Positions 11,381 to 23,805 are shown, numbered from the stretch's first letter. The stretch: 64,000 bases of DNA from Sabethes cyaneus (GCF_943734655.1 NC_071354.1:40882744-40946743), one strand, 5' to 3'. The notes: a model not told the origin generated them from the sequence alone. Translations and numbers: made by a program.

Positions 11381-11684
11381 ATATTTTTGGCCCCACATCG
11401 AAGTTCCGCAGTATCACCCAGTCTGCCATTCTTCCTCACCAAACGCTCCTCCACCTTTAATAAAAAAAACTCATTATAATGATCAAGACAACAGAAAATG
11501 AGCTTGGCATAATACAAGAACAAAATGGAATAGAATTTGTTAAATAGAAAAGATAGAAATAAGGAAGCAATAAAAAGAAAATTAGTATTTAGGAGTCAAG
11601 TCCAGTATTATAGCTAGCATTGAAGCCTCTCAAGCAGGGGACTCATGTTCAAATCACAGCCCTGCAGAAATCGGAATGGTCTAA
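11381..11684. other. possible SINE body, otherwise nothing recognised
   Basis: This could be the tail of the preceding tRNA-like unit. A second B-box-like GTTCAAATCAC near 11644 lies between CAGGG and CCCTG. Neither is secure. Confidence 0.25.
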
Positions 11685-13133
11685 ATTATTTATTCACCAT
11701 CCTCGACTACGTCGTACAGATTGTTTACTTAATACTAGACTTAATAACTAATTTAAGCCTCGGATTCTATTACTAAACACATTTCTAGACAGAGTAAAAT
11801 CGAACACATTACAAACCGTTGTGTTCCGTTGAAGGAACGCAAGCAAACATTAAAACAATTATTCACACCGTAATTTGTTCTGTGAAATTGGATGGCCAAT
11901 AACGGTGGGTTCCGAAGCCGACGAGGAGGTATATTCCACGGTATCTGGCACAGAAGTTCCGAGCAATCCACATTGCCTGTTATAAGGTCGAATATAAATA
12001 AACGCGGCTGTTTGACGCGCCAGACTGCGGGTGTATCCAGGCTAATCAGTTGACAACGGTCTATGTAGCTGGGAAGGTTGACTGGATCATTCGACGGTAG
12101 CGCAAGGTGAATCGCAATTTTTTTCTGAATTCGCTCAATCGCAAGGATCTGTATTAGGTGTGCAGGAGCCCAACCCGGGGAAGCATACTCCAAAATGCTG
12201 CGTACGAGAGAGCAATATAGCGTCTTGAGGCAATAAACGTCTGTGAATCCAGACGCATGGCGTCGCATAAAACCTAGCACGGTGTATGCTTTAGCAGTGA
12301 CTCTACTTATATGCTCATCGAACCTCAATTTAGAGTCAATAGTAACACCTAGCTCGAGAATAGAGCTGACATGTTCCAGACAATCTGCCCCCATGCTGCA
12401 TCGATGAAGAAAACGGTGTTACGGCGACTGTATGATATTACTTTACACTTATTGCTGTTAACACGCATGCCGTTGTCACTGCACCAGACTAGCAAACGAT
12501 TAATGTCCTCCTGTAATGCGACACAATCGGCAGGGGCAGCAATCACCCCATTTTTTTTAGATCGTCGGCAAACGATAGTTTCTATGATGACAGCAGCTCG
12601 ACGAGGTCATTAATATAAATTATAAAGATAAGCGGGCCAAGCACACTGCCTTGAGGGACACCAGACGATATGTCAAATGTTCTGGAGCGCACGAAGTATA
12701 CTGTAACGAATGCTTTGCGATCGGATAAGTATGAGTAAAGCCATTCGGTAAAACATGAGGAAAATCCGATGTAGTTCAGTTTTTCAATAATGAGATTGTG
12801 TAGTACAGTATCAAAAGCCTTCGCAAAATCAAAATAGATCGTATCTACTAGCCGCTTAGCTTCTAGCTCACGTGATATCGCTGTGACGTAGCACATAAGA
12901 TTTGATGTTATAAATCCATGCTGGCTGTTAGAGATGATCGGTGCAACTGACCTGTATATAGTTGTGTGGAGTGGTTTTTCGAATACCTTGCTGAGGCGGC
13001 AAAGTATGGATATGCCATGGTAATTGGTGACCGATTTGTAACTTCCGGACTTATCGATCGGCACGATGGACGCCATTTTCCATGCAATTGGGAACAATCT
13101 ACTACTGATTGAGCGGTTAAAAACAACCTCTAG
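11685..13133 (-). pseudogene. Jockey/CR1-like LINE reverse transcriptase, frameshifted
   Basis: On the minus strand three consecutive frames rebuild most of a reverse transcriptase. At 13130-12582 are FPIAWKMASIVPIDKSG, TNYHGISILCRLSKVFE, YFDFAKAFDTVLH and SSGVPQGSVLGPL. Near 12560 follows SFADDLK after an in-frame stop. At 12546-12349 is VWCSDNGMRVNSNKCK, and at 12394-11753 are SKLRFDEHISRV, LKTLYCSLVRSILEYASPGW and IERIQKKIAI. The catalytic blocks are recognisable, but a stop and at least two frameshifts make it inactive. A short AATAAATAATTT-type tail lies near 11690. It is truncated at the 5' side, next to the SINE at 13139. Confidence 0.85.
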
Positions 13134-13138
13134 CGGTT

Positions 13139-13445
13139 AGTCCAGCGCCTCTGTCGTTCAAAGGTGCACGGGTACCAGCGAGCCACACGCCCTGGCGGGT
13201 GTTGTGGGTTCAAATCCGGTTATAATCTCTGATTATAGCTTGGTTCGACACATGCACCTTCCAGCATTGGTCAAAAGGTAGAAGTCACAACGACAACTTG
13301 TTAAGCGTAGCTACCATTTACCCCCTCTTCCCTCTTCCTTTCCATTCTTTCACCTCCTTTCCCAAAAAAGAATTTTCATTACTTTCCACTACCGTCCCTC
13401 CATCAATTGTAGAATCATCGTTTCAAAAAATATTAATATTTTTTG
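13139..13445 (+). mobile_element. tRNA-derived SINE, copy 1
   Basis: It begins at GTCCAGCGCCTCTGT and carries a pol III B-box-like GGGTTCAAATCCGG near 13206 and a conserved body (GACACATGCACCTTCCAGCA, then CACAACGACAACTTGTTAAG). It ends with ATCATCGTTTCAAAAAATAT. The same body recurs at 25541 (minus), 56303 and 57354. It has no coding capacity and would depend on a LINE for movement. A second B-box-like GTTCAAAGGT upstream suggests two tRNA-related regions, as in the mosquito Twin type, but the assignment is uncertain. Confidence 0.75.
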
Positions 13446-13854
13446 TTAAATAGCTAATTTTTATTATTCGTTGCAAAAAAAATGTAATTTTAAGCTTACA
13501 CAAACAGTTTGTTTTACTATATGGATTGAATGAAGTAGTTTCTGAAGCACGCTGAATGAATAATATAATTTTATTTTTAAATTGTTCAACCATAGTGAAC
13601 CAAGTCCCAAAAACAATTTCTTCGGTTCAGTCAGAGTGGACCAAGTGCTAATAACCTGTCATAAAATTCTCTCGTTTGACCTAAAGAGACGGATTTGTTT
13701 CAATAATAGTATTACACGACTTTGTTGAAGAGTAACTGAGAGTGGCGAAAGACAAATCAAGGAAAACGATTTAAAACTACAAAAGTTACAGAGCTTCAAA
13801 CTTTGAATGCGTTTTGCTCGGAAACAAAACTTTGTCACTTAGTTCGGTCTGACT
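13446..13854. other. no recognised feature
   Basis: AT-rich sequence after the SINE with no frame or repeat that I can name. Confidence 0.4.
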
Positions 13855-13858
13855 TGAA

Positions 13859-14216
13859 GGGGGGACCCTACTCTGGAAGACCGAAAAATAATAGATTTTA
13901 GTAAAAAAAATTCAGATGCTAGAATTATAGTTTAGTGTTCGGGTATTTTGGTTATTGGTTAAGGTATATTAGAAGATATATTTTGTATTTTTTTTGGATA
14001 CCAAAAATGCTGATGGTGGGCGCGTGAATACCCTCTATAAAATAGTTCCTTGCTGGCGGCACGTGCCGGGAGCTAACGGAGTAAACTAGAACAGACTTCA
14101 AGGATGATTTTGATGCTTTAGATCAATATCTAAATTATTACCTAGCGGTTTTTGAAAATTTGAAAAATTGCCAAAATGGCGGCAATTTTTTCAAAATAAA
14201 GGTGTAGAGTCCCCCC
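13859..14216. mobile_element. possible TTAA-type MITE
   Basis: The left end GGGGGGACCCTACTC and the right end GAGTCCCCCC are inverted and similar, and the right end is followed by TTAA (14217-14220). The left end is preceded by TGAA, one base off TTAA. The termini and TTAA-like flanks suggest a piggyBac-type MITE about 358 bp long. The inside has no frame. The left mismatch lowers confidence. Confidence 0.5.
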
Positions 14217-14234
14217 TTAACACCGACCAATTGT

Positions 14235-14330
14235 CAGTATTAGGAGCTGCGTAGCCGCAAGGTAACTGAGTCAGCTTGAACAAGCAAGTGCTATTGGGCG
14301 CGAATCTTAGTAGAATCAGCCCGGCCAATG
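14235..14330 (+). repeat. tRNA-like SINE head candidate
   Basis: An A-box-like GTAGCCGCAAGG is followed about 40 bp later by a B-box-like GGGCGCGAATCTT. A T-stem can be drawn only with several G:T pairs. This may be a degraded SINE. Confidence 0.3.
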
Positions 14331-15249
14331 TCATGCGATTTTAGCATGCGTTTTATTTTCAGACCCTTCATTATCCTTCCTTTATGCTGAATTCCATATT
14401 ACTCCAATGAAACCTCATAGCAGTGCAGAAGTCACTCTTATAGTTAAGTGTACTGGTCAGAGGAATAGAATGAGTCGTGGCCAGGGTCAACTATAATTGG
14501 AGACAGTGCTGGCATAGTGGGAGCAAGTGGATAAAGTAGAACAAGTTTTGACGGAAGGGTCCCATGTAACACAAGATCGTAATAAAGTTCACATTAAATC
14601 GTTTTCATGTCAATTTTACATTGGAATCATTATACAATTCAAAAGCATGTCAAAACAAAGTGAACATTCAGTTGTTGTGCAGTCGTGCGTGTCCTCATAT
14701 ACAACTCATGACTGTGAATTATAAAGTAGTATAGATGATTGCAATATTTAGTTATATCTTAATCATATATTCAGGAGTATTAAGTTATAAAACCGCAGCA
14801 TAAAATGCAAGATAGAATTACAAATAATGTCAAAATTTTCGCACGTGTATTGCCGTATGGGGTAAACCCCATTACACACAAGCACGCATAAAATTAATAA
14901 GAATGTCGCTCACTCAATAGCGATTATAGCAAAAAGAAATGCAGTGCGGATTATACATAATATATCAACGTACTGGTCCCAGTAATGATTCCACAAACGA
15001 AAAAATTCAACATTGTCTCACAATTAAAAAAAAGTTCCTTCATTAAAGTCATCAGAAAAACTTGTCCAACTATATTAAATCTCAACAACTTTATGTAGAA
15101 GTAAATAAGCATTTAATTATTTTAGAGATGTTATTCTCTTAGAGATGGGTAAAGCGCGGCTCACTAACATGAGCATGGAACTAACATGAATGAAACAGAA
15201 TTGATTCATTCAGTATAAGAAACCGGATCTTCTGAACGGTTCATCGGAC
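14331..15249. other. no recognised feature
   Basis: AT-rich intergenic-type DNA. Short frames have no recognisable content. Confidence 0.4.
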
Positions 15250-16350
15250 CTTCGGTAACACCGAACCCACAAGCATTCCGTGGCTATGTCGTGGCGAATC
15301 TAGACGTCACCTCTTCACCACTCGATTTTGGGCTGCCATTTTCCAATTGTGCCGGACACGCGTTACTTACTTACGTTAGTGGCAACGGTCCGTTACCGGT
15401 TCCTGCACCGAACGAATTGTGGTTCTCCAGTACTGTCGGTCCCGGGCTGCCGTTCTCCAATCCCCACGAACATCAACTGAACGTGCTTCGTCTTCGACAG
15501 TGCACACCCATCGGGTGCAAGGTCAGCCTCGAAATCTACGGCCTCTTCCTGCTTGTCTGTTGAAAATAGTTTTGGCTACTCTATCGTCGGGCATTCTGGC
15601 CATGTGCCCAGTCCATCGCAGCCTGCCACATTGTACTACCTTCACTATATCAGCATATTTGTATACTTGGTACAGCTCGTGATGCGTCTACGCCACACTC
15701 CATTTGCATAGCACGAATCAGCGTAACCAGTTTCGCCGAAAAACCATGTTCTAGCAGTAATTGCCACAGCTCATTTCGTTTGACTTAATCGTATGCTGCC
15801 TTAAAGTCCACTAACAGATGATGTGTCTGCAAGTTGTACTCCCGGAACTTGTCTAGTAACTGACGCAGGGTAAACATCTGATCCGTCGTGGAGCGACCGC
15901 CACGAAAACCAGCCGACGGAGGACTCCGCTAACGGTCTCAGTCTGCAGAACAGGTTACGGGAGAGCACCTTATAGGCAGAATTGAGCAATGTAATTCTTC
16001 GATAGTTTTTACACTCGAGTCAATGCCCCTTTTTAAAAATTGGGCAAATGAGGCCATCCAACCACTCCTCGGGCATTTGTTCTTCCTCCCAGATCCTGAT
16101 AATGATCCGGTTGATTGCTTCGTACAGCCGCTCGATCCCCACTTATAACCGGGGTACCGTCCTTCCCAGCAGACTTGCCGTTTTTCAGCTCACTGATTGT
16201 CTTCTTAACCTCCTCCTGTGCCGGTGGCTCCACAGCTTGGCTATCCCTTACAATTCTTATCCCGTCCCTGCTGATCTCCGCGTTTACCTCTGCATTCAAC
16301 TCCCGAACACTCGTTACTCGATGAAAATACTTCCTTGAGCAGTTCAAGTT
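15250..16350 (-). pseudogene. RTE-like LINE with internal deletion
   Basis: On the minus strand the order is EPPAQEEVKKTISELKNGKS, AGKDG, LDGLICPIFKKGH, ITLLNSAYKVLSRNLFCRLR, STTDQMFTLRQLLDKFREY, LLVDFKAAYD, then ELWQLLLEHGFSAKLVTLIRA. Next comes a jump straight to GVWRRR-like sequence and CGRLRWTGHMARMPDDR, KTIFNRQAGRGRR and DWRTAARDRQYWRTTIRS. So the palm with the second catalytic block (FADD) and the following 300 or so residues are missing, the junction lying near 15700-15745. Stops and frameshifts are also present. The C-terminal block is closely related to the fragment at 23130. Confidence 0.8.
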
Positions 16351-18640
16351 AATGTTTTAATGCCAGATCATCCTGTTCGACTTAATTTATAGCGATTATA
16401 ATAGAATAAATAGTAAATTTTAAGCAGTCTGCGTACTTGTGCAGCATATGCGTACTAAATTTTATCGTGCATTTGGAATGATAAGTGGCGAAAATTACCG
16501 CGTCATCAAAATTTTGCAGTTTTTTAAAAGCAGTTCGCGTAGTCAATCTTACCCTCGAGCAAATCCATTCTAGTTCTGCATTTCGACGGAAAAACCTAAT
16601 GATAATAACTTCTTTTCTGCAACTCACAGTTTGCTTTGATGGATTGTTGCTTAGCGACAAAAAAAAATTCTAGAAAATGGCAATCTGGCTTACCATAAAA
16701 AACAATGATTTCGGTGTTGAGCTCTAACAATAGCATATCATTAGTTGTTGAACTCTACATAATAGCAGCGATAAATCTGTTTGGTCAGGATGTTACCAGA
16801 TTTGCGCCATAAAACTAACTTTTTTTTTTCAGGTTTAACAAGTAACCGCAATTAAATCAACTTTGGTAGGTGAGACATATTGTATTGCTACTTCCCAGTT
16901 ATATGTGTATTATGTGTCATACCACAATAAAACCTTTATAATTAATAAAATTTCAACCGGAACCCAACGTTGTCAACTTTGGCTCAAAATCTTATGACTA
17001 GTTTAAGGAATTTCAGTTCACAAGTTACAGCGGATCGCAAAGCGAAGCAAAATCTTGAGGCAAAAAAACACCAAGGAAGATCTTAGAAATTTGGTGACGA
17101 AATACGAGTGCACCGACATGAATAATGAAACATACTGCAAGCATAGATGCCACAGACACAGCTATTTGTGCATACCTAAGTTTGGAACCCAGCAATTTTT
17201 TCAATCCCTTTGAGCTCTGGTACTACCAATGTGTTTGATGATTAAAGTACTTCATAAGCTATGCATGTTACAGAAAAATTTATGATAGGATCCCAAATTT
17301 ATCCATCCGAAAGTGCAAAATAAAAGCGAGATCACAATTGCCGTAAAAGTTTCTCGTTTGGCAAGCAATCAGCAAATTTATTCCATTTGACGAATTTCCT
17401 GGTCATAAGAGGTTGCTGTCTTGTCTGTAGGAGCATAAAGTAGTTTGCCTCTGCTGTCTCAATTCGACAAGCTGTCATTACTCCAATGCAATTAAACCTG
17501 GGTACAACGACAATGGCGTCATCATGGAGGGCAATTTAGAAAAAAATTGATCGATTGTGAGCAGAAAACTGCAGACTACAGGATTTACGAGCGATGAGAA
17601 GGAGTTCAAGCGAAAACGGAATTCTGCCGCCAAGCAAGTGAAAAAATAACTAGTGAAAATTGACAACAAATTAGTAGGTTCATCCAACATTTTCTTCACA
17701 ATTTTCAGCTTCCCAAACGTCTTCTTTTGTTCTCGTTTATGTTTAATCCACAGTTCTTAAAGTGGTTAAATATTGTTTTTCATAACATACTCTGTGAAAA
17801 CGTGAGTATGCTTTGCTTTGTTTGCCCCAACAAAAGACAGGATGTGAAAAAGTATAAAATTGGGTAGTTTTCGATGCAAGTTCACAAATTAAACAAGCTG
17901 CTTTAAATGTTGATTGAATTACACAACAATCTGCAAAACTATATAACAAATAAAAATTACCCCAGGCACTGGATTTTCTTCAGAGTAAAAACACGATAAT
18001 AAGCGGGATAGATCATTTTACTTTAATCAATTTTTAATATGTGCATTCAAATAATGCTTTTACATTGCTTTGCTGGCACAAGAATGAGTAATTTAATATT
18101 CGATTATGATCTATAAAATTTATTTCGTTATACGATCTGCAAAAGGTTTTACTGGCTCCATTTAAAAAGACTAACTTAAGCTAGACGAAACTTAATGACT
18201 ATGAATTATTGCATTTCACATGTGTATCATTATGAATCATCGGTATCCATTTAGCAAAACAAACTAAATTATCTGTTTATTATACACTGTGTGACGTCCC
18301 ATGAAAACAATTTGCATCTCATCGTTTGAAGTCTATTATTGTCTGCAGCAGGTGGCTTTCTGCTGGACATGCTACCAGTAACTTTAATGCATTTGCGGTA
18401 AAATAGAGATCAAATAAACTGCCAAGTCGATCTTTGCAGTCATTTTCCATATTAATGGAATCTTTGACCAGCTGCAGAGCGCATCGCCCCACTTCGAATG
18501 ACAGATGATGATTTTCCCTGATTGGCGACCCATCAGTATATCACTTTTCCCTTAGAGCGAGCTTGATTTACACGGGGAAAAAAGCATACACAACTGCCAC
18601 ACACACGCTAACGCGACTTCGGAAGCCGACAGTGTAGCAA
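16351..18640. other. no recognised feature
   Basis: About 2.3 kb of AT-rich DNA. No frame longer than about 90 codons, no clear repeat, and no RNA gene recognised. Confidence 0.45.
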
Positions 18641-20640
18641 TCGAACAAAGCATAAACCAGCTAATTATCTCCAATTAGCTTGATTAGCATGAGTCTCGTT
18701 TGCATCATCCGAACGATCCGATACACGACCTAAAAGCTATACATGCCCTCTTTCAACGCCTGAATCTCATTCCTGTCGGTCGCCGGTGGGGACCGGTACC
18801 GGGCGATGACGGCTGGCCATCTTTCGCTGCCAGGCAGGCAGGCAGGCAGGCAGGCAAGCAGACTGGCACCGACTGCACTGCATGTGATGAGAAACAGAAG
18901 AATGCACACCTCTGACATTGAGGGAAAATCTTCCACCTCACTCCGAACAGCCGACCCCACCGCACCGTCGTCGCCACTGCATTGTGAACTAATTAATGTA
19001 AATTGCAGCATAATGTGAGTCCATGTACAGGAAGACTACGACTGCACCGTATCATTTAGTAGTTATAGAAACCAGATCATTGATGTTTATTTTTAGCACA
19101 GTGTTGGTTGATTTTCTTGTGAACCGAAGTTCGCCCGCCGTCGTTTCCAGCTTTGACAGCGCAGTAAAACGGGGCATTACTTTTAAGAGCGGATTCCGTA
19201 GGAAACACACGATTTTGGAATGTTTAAATTTAGACATTACGGACCCTGCAGCGCAAGTGCCTCCTAGCCTAGCGGAACTCTATTTGAGGATATGGTTTTA
19301 TTGGTGGTACCGTGACTGCCCGGTTGGGTTATTGGTATTTCCCTAACTTATTTGATGGCAAACACCTGAGGAAATATATACGAGTCGCGTGAATTTCTAG
19401 CACATGCCAGCCCAAAGGTTTGATACTTAGCTAAACCATCCAAGGTCCAAACAGCAGCCTACAACACACACATTTATCAAACAACAACAGCATTGAGCCG
19501 TGGGGTCCGCGCGTGTTTGCATTTCTTACTCACCAGCGCCCATTCGATCGGAGGTCGGTGTTTGAATTCCAGTGTTCCCTGCAAAGTCGTTCGATATTTA
19601 CCAACGGCCGCGGTTGGATAATAATAGAACCGGTGTTTCTACGGGCTTCTGGTAGCTCATTTTAGGTACTGAACTAAGAAAAACTCGGGTAACATATTTT
19701 CTACTTTTCAACTGTGGATTCAACTTTAAAGCAAAACAAATAGCAATTCGAACTACATTTTATTTGTTTTGTGTTTATTTAACTGATAAATTCTATTGTC
19801 TCCTACCAATAGGTTCATCCGAAAAAAGTTAAATTCTGCTGCTGGAATAAAAATTCCTATAATTTTCGATTTTATATTCCTGATGACATAAAAGCCAACT
19901 GGAAGCGCTAGTCACCATCTTAAATTCTTTCATTCGCACATGGGAACAATTTCCCCATTTAAAGTTACCGACAATTCGCCACAACGTTACCGCGTAAACC
20001 GCCAACAGCTTTCCCAGGCAGATGTCAGCGCAGTAAATATTTTCAGATCCCTTCATTTCAACCGCACTGAAGCGTATTAAACCGGTAAAGGGTCAACAAC
20101 AGAGCGAAGAAAGGGAGCAGACGGAAAAAAAAAAGTCAAACCACAAAAAACAGTCCCAGAAAAACCGACCTGTTCCTTGCCCAACACCGGATATGGCAAA
20201 GGATCAATTAAAATAAATTTCCACCTCTTTTCGTTTCCTCGCCGGTCGGTTAGCGGAGAGAGCCTTCGTCAATTGGTCATTGAAGAGGAATGCATGCCAC
20301 ACGAATGCGCCACACAATGTCCAGACAGACCAGTCGGTGTAGGTATCGGAAGCTGCAACATTGTGTGGAAGGCGACTCCCGCAGAAGGTTATCATCATCG
20401 TCATCGACGATGGCGATGTCACTGTTTTCATTGTCGCTGGGACACTGCCCAAACGTAAGACCATATCAATTGGTCGATTGTTACCTACCCCGGTTGCAAC
20501 CGGTTTTTTAAAACGACAAAAATGTCGTCCCTCGGGCAGAGGTTTGGAGAATGATTATTCCGGACGCTGGTCCGTCAATTAACTGACGACCGATTTGGAA
20601 ATTTTCATGCAATATTAACACTATAAAGAGTAAGCTTGAA
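18641..20640. other. non-repetitive DNA with microsatellite
   Basis: Moderate GC. A (CAGG)n microsatellite lies at 18831-18865 and a short CATCATCGTCATCG run near 20390. A tRNA B-box-like GTGTTTGAATTCCAG occurs near 19559 without a supporting fold. A 107-codon plus-strand frame at 19023 has no known domain. Confidence 0.45.
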
Positions 20641-20880
20641 GCTCATAGTTAACTTTATTAATATATTTTTGTGATTGTATTCAAATTGCTGACGATCGGT
20701 GAAATATTAAAATTCAAAACATACAAGGGAACTTTTTTATCGCTAGCAGAAGACAAAAGTACTATGGGAGTCTCTGAACAAACCGACTAAGTCGAATTCC
20801 CTGATAGTTATTGTCTACATTAAAACGTCTCTTTTGGCAGGAGCAACCATTTCGGCATGCGTCGTTTTAGCGTTCCCTTA
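20641..20880. other. no recognised feature
   Basis: AT-rich spacer; nothing identified. Confidence 0.4.
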
Positions 20881-20889
20881 CTACCACAC

Positions 20890-21100
20890 ACAGGATTCCT
20901 GCTTTCAGAATCCCGCCGATTCCTAATTCATAGTAAAGGGGATTCCTTTACCGAGCTATATAAATCCTCAGGATTCGCCTATTAGATTCTCATGCAAGCA
21001 TTCTATAAGTTCTATAAACACGGCATTCTGTACGAATCTTACACAGAATTCCACCACCTGATTCCAATGCGAGGAATCCCAGAGATTCTGTGCGAATCTT
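20890..21100. repeat. cluster of GATTC/GAATC motifs
   Basis: The pentamer GATTC or its complement GAATC occurs about eleven times in roughly 205 bp, including two copies of ATTCTGTRCGAATCTT about 60 bp apart. Fewer than one would be expected by chance. It could be a degraded short tandem repeat, a MITE interior or a cluster of binding sites. Confidence 0.6.
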
Positions 21101-21320
21101 TTTGGTTCGTCCGGGTGACCAGGCTTTGCTGAACAAAAATCTATCCATGTTTTATCCAATGTCGGTCACAAAACGACCGAAATTGATCAAATTTAAAATC
21201 AAATTTTACTTTCAATGAAAGTTTAACCAAGATTTGTGCTTCATTTAAAGGTTTGTTAATTTTGATTCTTTGTTAGTTTTGCTGAATTCAATTTTGATTT
21301 GTGCTGATTTCTAACGAATG
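21100..21320. other. no recognised feature
   Basis: AT-rich sequence without recognised content. Confidence 0.35.
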
Positions 21321-21329
21321 TTTTTAACG

Positions 21330-21990
21330 CCTTTTGTCATATGTTTTGCCTTTTCTTTGTATTTGCTGTCTTTTTGTCGTCTCTCTCACGTATCGTCATG
21401 ATCTTTTTCCCATCTTTTCATCATATTTTCCGCAACTGTTTTTCGTTTTCGACCGCTGTTTTTAGCATTTTTTGAGCTTTACTTGGTAGTTTTTACCGTT
21501 TTTGACGTCTTCTTTGATGCTATTTTGGCGTCTTTTCTTCGTTTGTGATTTTCGCCGTTTTTTATCGTTATTTGCCGTTTTTGTTATTGCAATTTTGTCA
21601 CTTTTTGACCATTTTCATCATCCTGTTTGTGGTCAAGACATCAACAATGTTGTGTCTTATAGTACTGTTCTTTCGTCGTCTTTCTGACATATATTCATCA
21701 CCTTTTGATCGTAATTTTTGCTAGTTTTGTCCTCTTTTTGATGCCTTTTTAAACGTCTTTTTGGTTTTTTGGAGTTGTTTTGCTATTTTGTCATCATATT
21801 TTCATATTACTGTCGTCGTATTTTTGTTGTCTTTCGTCGTCTTTTCGTCAACTTTTCATTGTATTTTCGCAATCTTTCAAATAATTTTTCGTCATTTTTG
21901 TATCGAATTTTCGTTATTTTTACGCCATCTTTTCATTATATTTTTTTGGTGTTTTAATTATCTTTTCATTGCCTCTGTGTTGTGTATTCT
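21330..21990 (+). repeat. T-rich degenerate tandem tract 1
   Basis: The plus strand is strongly T-rich and repeats variants of TTTTTGACGTCTTT and TTTTCGTCGTC every 15-30 bp. Plus-strand frames here are runs of F, S, V and I in more than one frame at once, which marks them as low-complexity artefacts. Confidence 0.75.
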
Positions 21991-22630
21991 GAAGGCTTAA
22001 ATGTTCAACAATTTTCAATTATCGTGCAAAAATATTAAAGTTAATTAATACATACAGAATAAGGGCTCTTTGGTTATAAACAAAAACCTTTTTCTTTTCA
22101 TATTAGGAACTATCAAAATATACGCAGAAATAGTAATGGAAATATTTCGCCTTTTACCCATATTGCTTCCAGAAAAATATCAGTATCAATATTAATATGA
22201 AATACTACGGTCTATGCATTACTTATAGTATAGAAAGCCTGAAAGTTAATAATATTATTAGAAACCATATCTATAGAAACTATACCATATCTAACAACTT
22301 TCATATAGGCTCTTAAGGAAAAAAGTAATGCTTTTCGAGGTAGTAATCACTGCATATAGTTCCCGTACTCGTGACTTTTATAGCTGAAAGAAATGTTCAA
22401 CCTTTTCCGTAAGGTTTATGAACAGCCGTAAGTAAGAGCACTTTATCCGTAGGTCCACAGAAAACTTCTAAATCCCTAGAACTACTGAAAAATCCGTAAA
22501 TTTGGCATCAGTAGTTGTCTAGGTCTTTCGGTTGTGGTAAATGACGGGATCTCCCGACAACCATTTTCAGGTATGTACGATACCATCGATCAATTCCAGC
22601 TCATTTCATTTAGTTTTTCCTAGACTATCA
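21991..22630. other. AT-rich DNA with an imperfect foldback
   Basis: GCATTACTTATAG...AAAGCCTGAAAGTT at about 22215-22250 is partly complementary to 22297-22332, forming an interrupted hairpin. No gene seen. Confidence 0.4.
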
Positions 22631-22639
22631 TCACCTAAA

Positions 22640-22975
22640 GGCATACGAAATGTACTGAAAATGGCATTATGGAAGCACCCGAGTCCTCTGCCATAGTCGT
22701 ACAATTGCTACCGGCAGCCACCTGGTCCTTTGTGATGGTGTGCAGGTAGGGTCTTCCAGTTCATTGATGCAGGTAAGTACAATTGTGATCCAAGCATTCC
22801 CTCCGTTGATGTATTATTTTTCACTTTCAGCTTGAGATCTCCACGCTAACTTTCTACACACACCAGTGACGTGGATGGTATTTCGCGTACTATCAGAATG
22901 TGCGAGGTCCAAGAACTAAAGTAGACGACCTGTTCCTTGCATCTAATGACTGAAACTATGAACCTACGGGTGCTC
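22640..22975 (+). pseudogene. Jockey-like LINE fragment, ORF1 end and EN start
   Basis: Near 22866, SDVDGIS and, one frame over, YYQNVRGPRTKVDDLFLASND match the start of the endonuclease of Jockey/CR1-type LINEs (YYQNVRGLRTK). The upstream part is closely similar to 25985-26160, which ends in the same endonuclease start, so both are copies of one family's ORF1/EN junction. Stops and a frameshift inactivate it. Confidence 0.65.
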
Positions 22976-22979
22976 GATT

Positions 22980-23095
22980 TAAGGCATGCGGACGTTAGAC
23001 ATACGGACTTTATGCATGTGCACATTAGGCATAACAGACGTCAGACATAATGGGCGATAGGCATAATAGACATTAGGCATAATTTTGAAAACTTT
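22980..23095 (+). repeat. GGCATAA minisatellite
   Basis: Six or so imperfect units of about 17 bp built on ACATTAGGCATAA (also GACATACGG and GACATAATGG variants). The GGCATAA core is shared with the termini of the foldback elements at 33871 and 42297 and with 23811-23830. Confidence 0.65.
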
Positions 23096-23129
23096 GCATA
23101 AATTGGCAAAACTTTACTTTCCTCTAGTG

Positions 23130-23392
23130 AAGGTAATACAATGTGCAGACTGCGGTGGGCTAGTCACGTGGCCAGCATGTCTGACCAAAGAGTAACCGAA
23201 ACTATTTTCAGCAGAGAACCAAAAGAGGCCGTATACTTCGGGGCAGGTTCCGCACCCGATGGGTATGCGCTCTTGAGGAAGACGCACATTCAGCTGGTGT
23301 ACTGGGGGTTTGGAAAACAGCAGTCCAGGACCGACAGTACTGGAGGATCATAATTCGTTCGGCGTACGATTGATTACGGACCGTCACTACTA
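23130..23392 (+). pseudogene. RTE-like LINE, C-terminal fragment
   Basis: CRLRWASHVASMSDQRVTET and TIFSREPK, then in another frame RWVCALEEDAHSAGV and TAVQDRQYWRIIIRSAYD before a stop. The same blocks end the minus-strand copy at 15250-16350. One frameshift separates the halves. Confidence 0.75.
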
Positions 23393-23510
23393 AACCCAAG
23401 TAGCACACTTTAGGTCTATTTAGTTTAATCAACCGGATTACGACTGAAATCAGTCATATTTCGGTTATCACAACCACTTTGTAACAACCGTGCTAGTAGG
23501 AAACTGAGCA
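23393..23510 (+). repeat. dispersed repeat, copy 1
   Basis: AAGTAGCACACTTTAGGT, a CTGAAATCAGTCAT block and TATCACAACCACT/TAACAACCGTG are matched in order by 26250-26360 (AAGCAACACACTTTTGGT, CAGAATTAGTCAT, TGTCACAACAACT, TAACAACTGTG). The element type is unknown. Confidence 0.55.
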
Positions 23511-23589
23511 AAGTACTATAAGCACTAGCACTAGCAGCCGCCCATTTTAGGCCATTTATTTTTTGGATATTCAATGAGGAATTCTATCT

Positions 23590-23805
23590 TCGATGTCATC
23601 AAAGCCCAATAACAACAGAAATTCGTGAGCGTAGGTGGACGTGGATTGGACACACCTTAAAGAAAGGAGCGAATGGGATCGATTGTAATCCGCAAGGCCA
23701 GCGTAGAAGAGGCAGACCCAGAGGCTCAAGGTGACGCATCTTAATCAACGACATTCGGGCTGTAGACTAGAATCTGTCGTGGCGACAGTCAAAAGCCATG
23801 GTAAA
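23590..23805 (+). pseudogene. LINE C-terminal fragment
   Basis: TEIRERRWTWIGHTLKKGAN, then CNPQGQRRRGRPRG and NDIRAVD.NLSWRQSKAMVK. This is the C-terminal region of a LINE polymerase (RRWRWIGH.LRK, NPQG.RRRGRP, DL..LSWRQ.K). Two stops are present. It ends just before the GGCATAACGATCATTTG motif and the Helitron. Confidence 0.7.
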
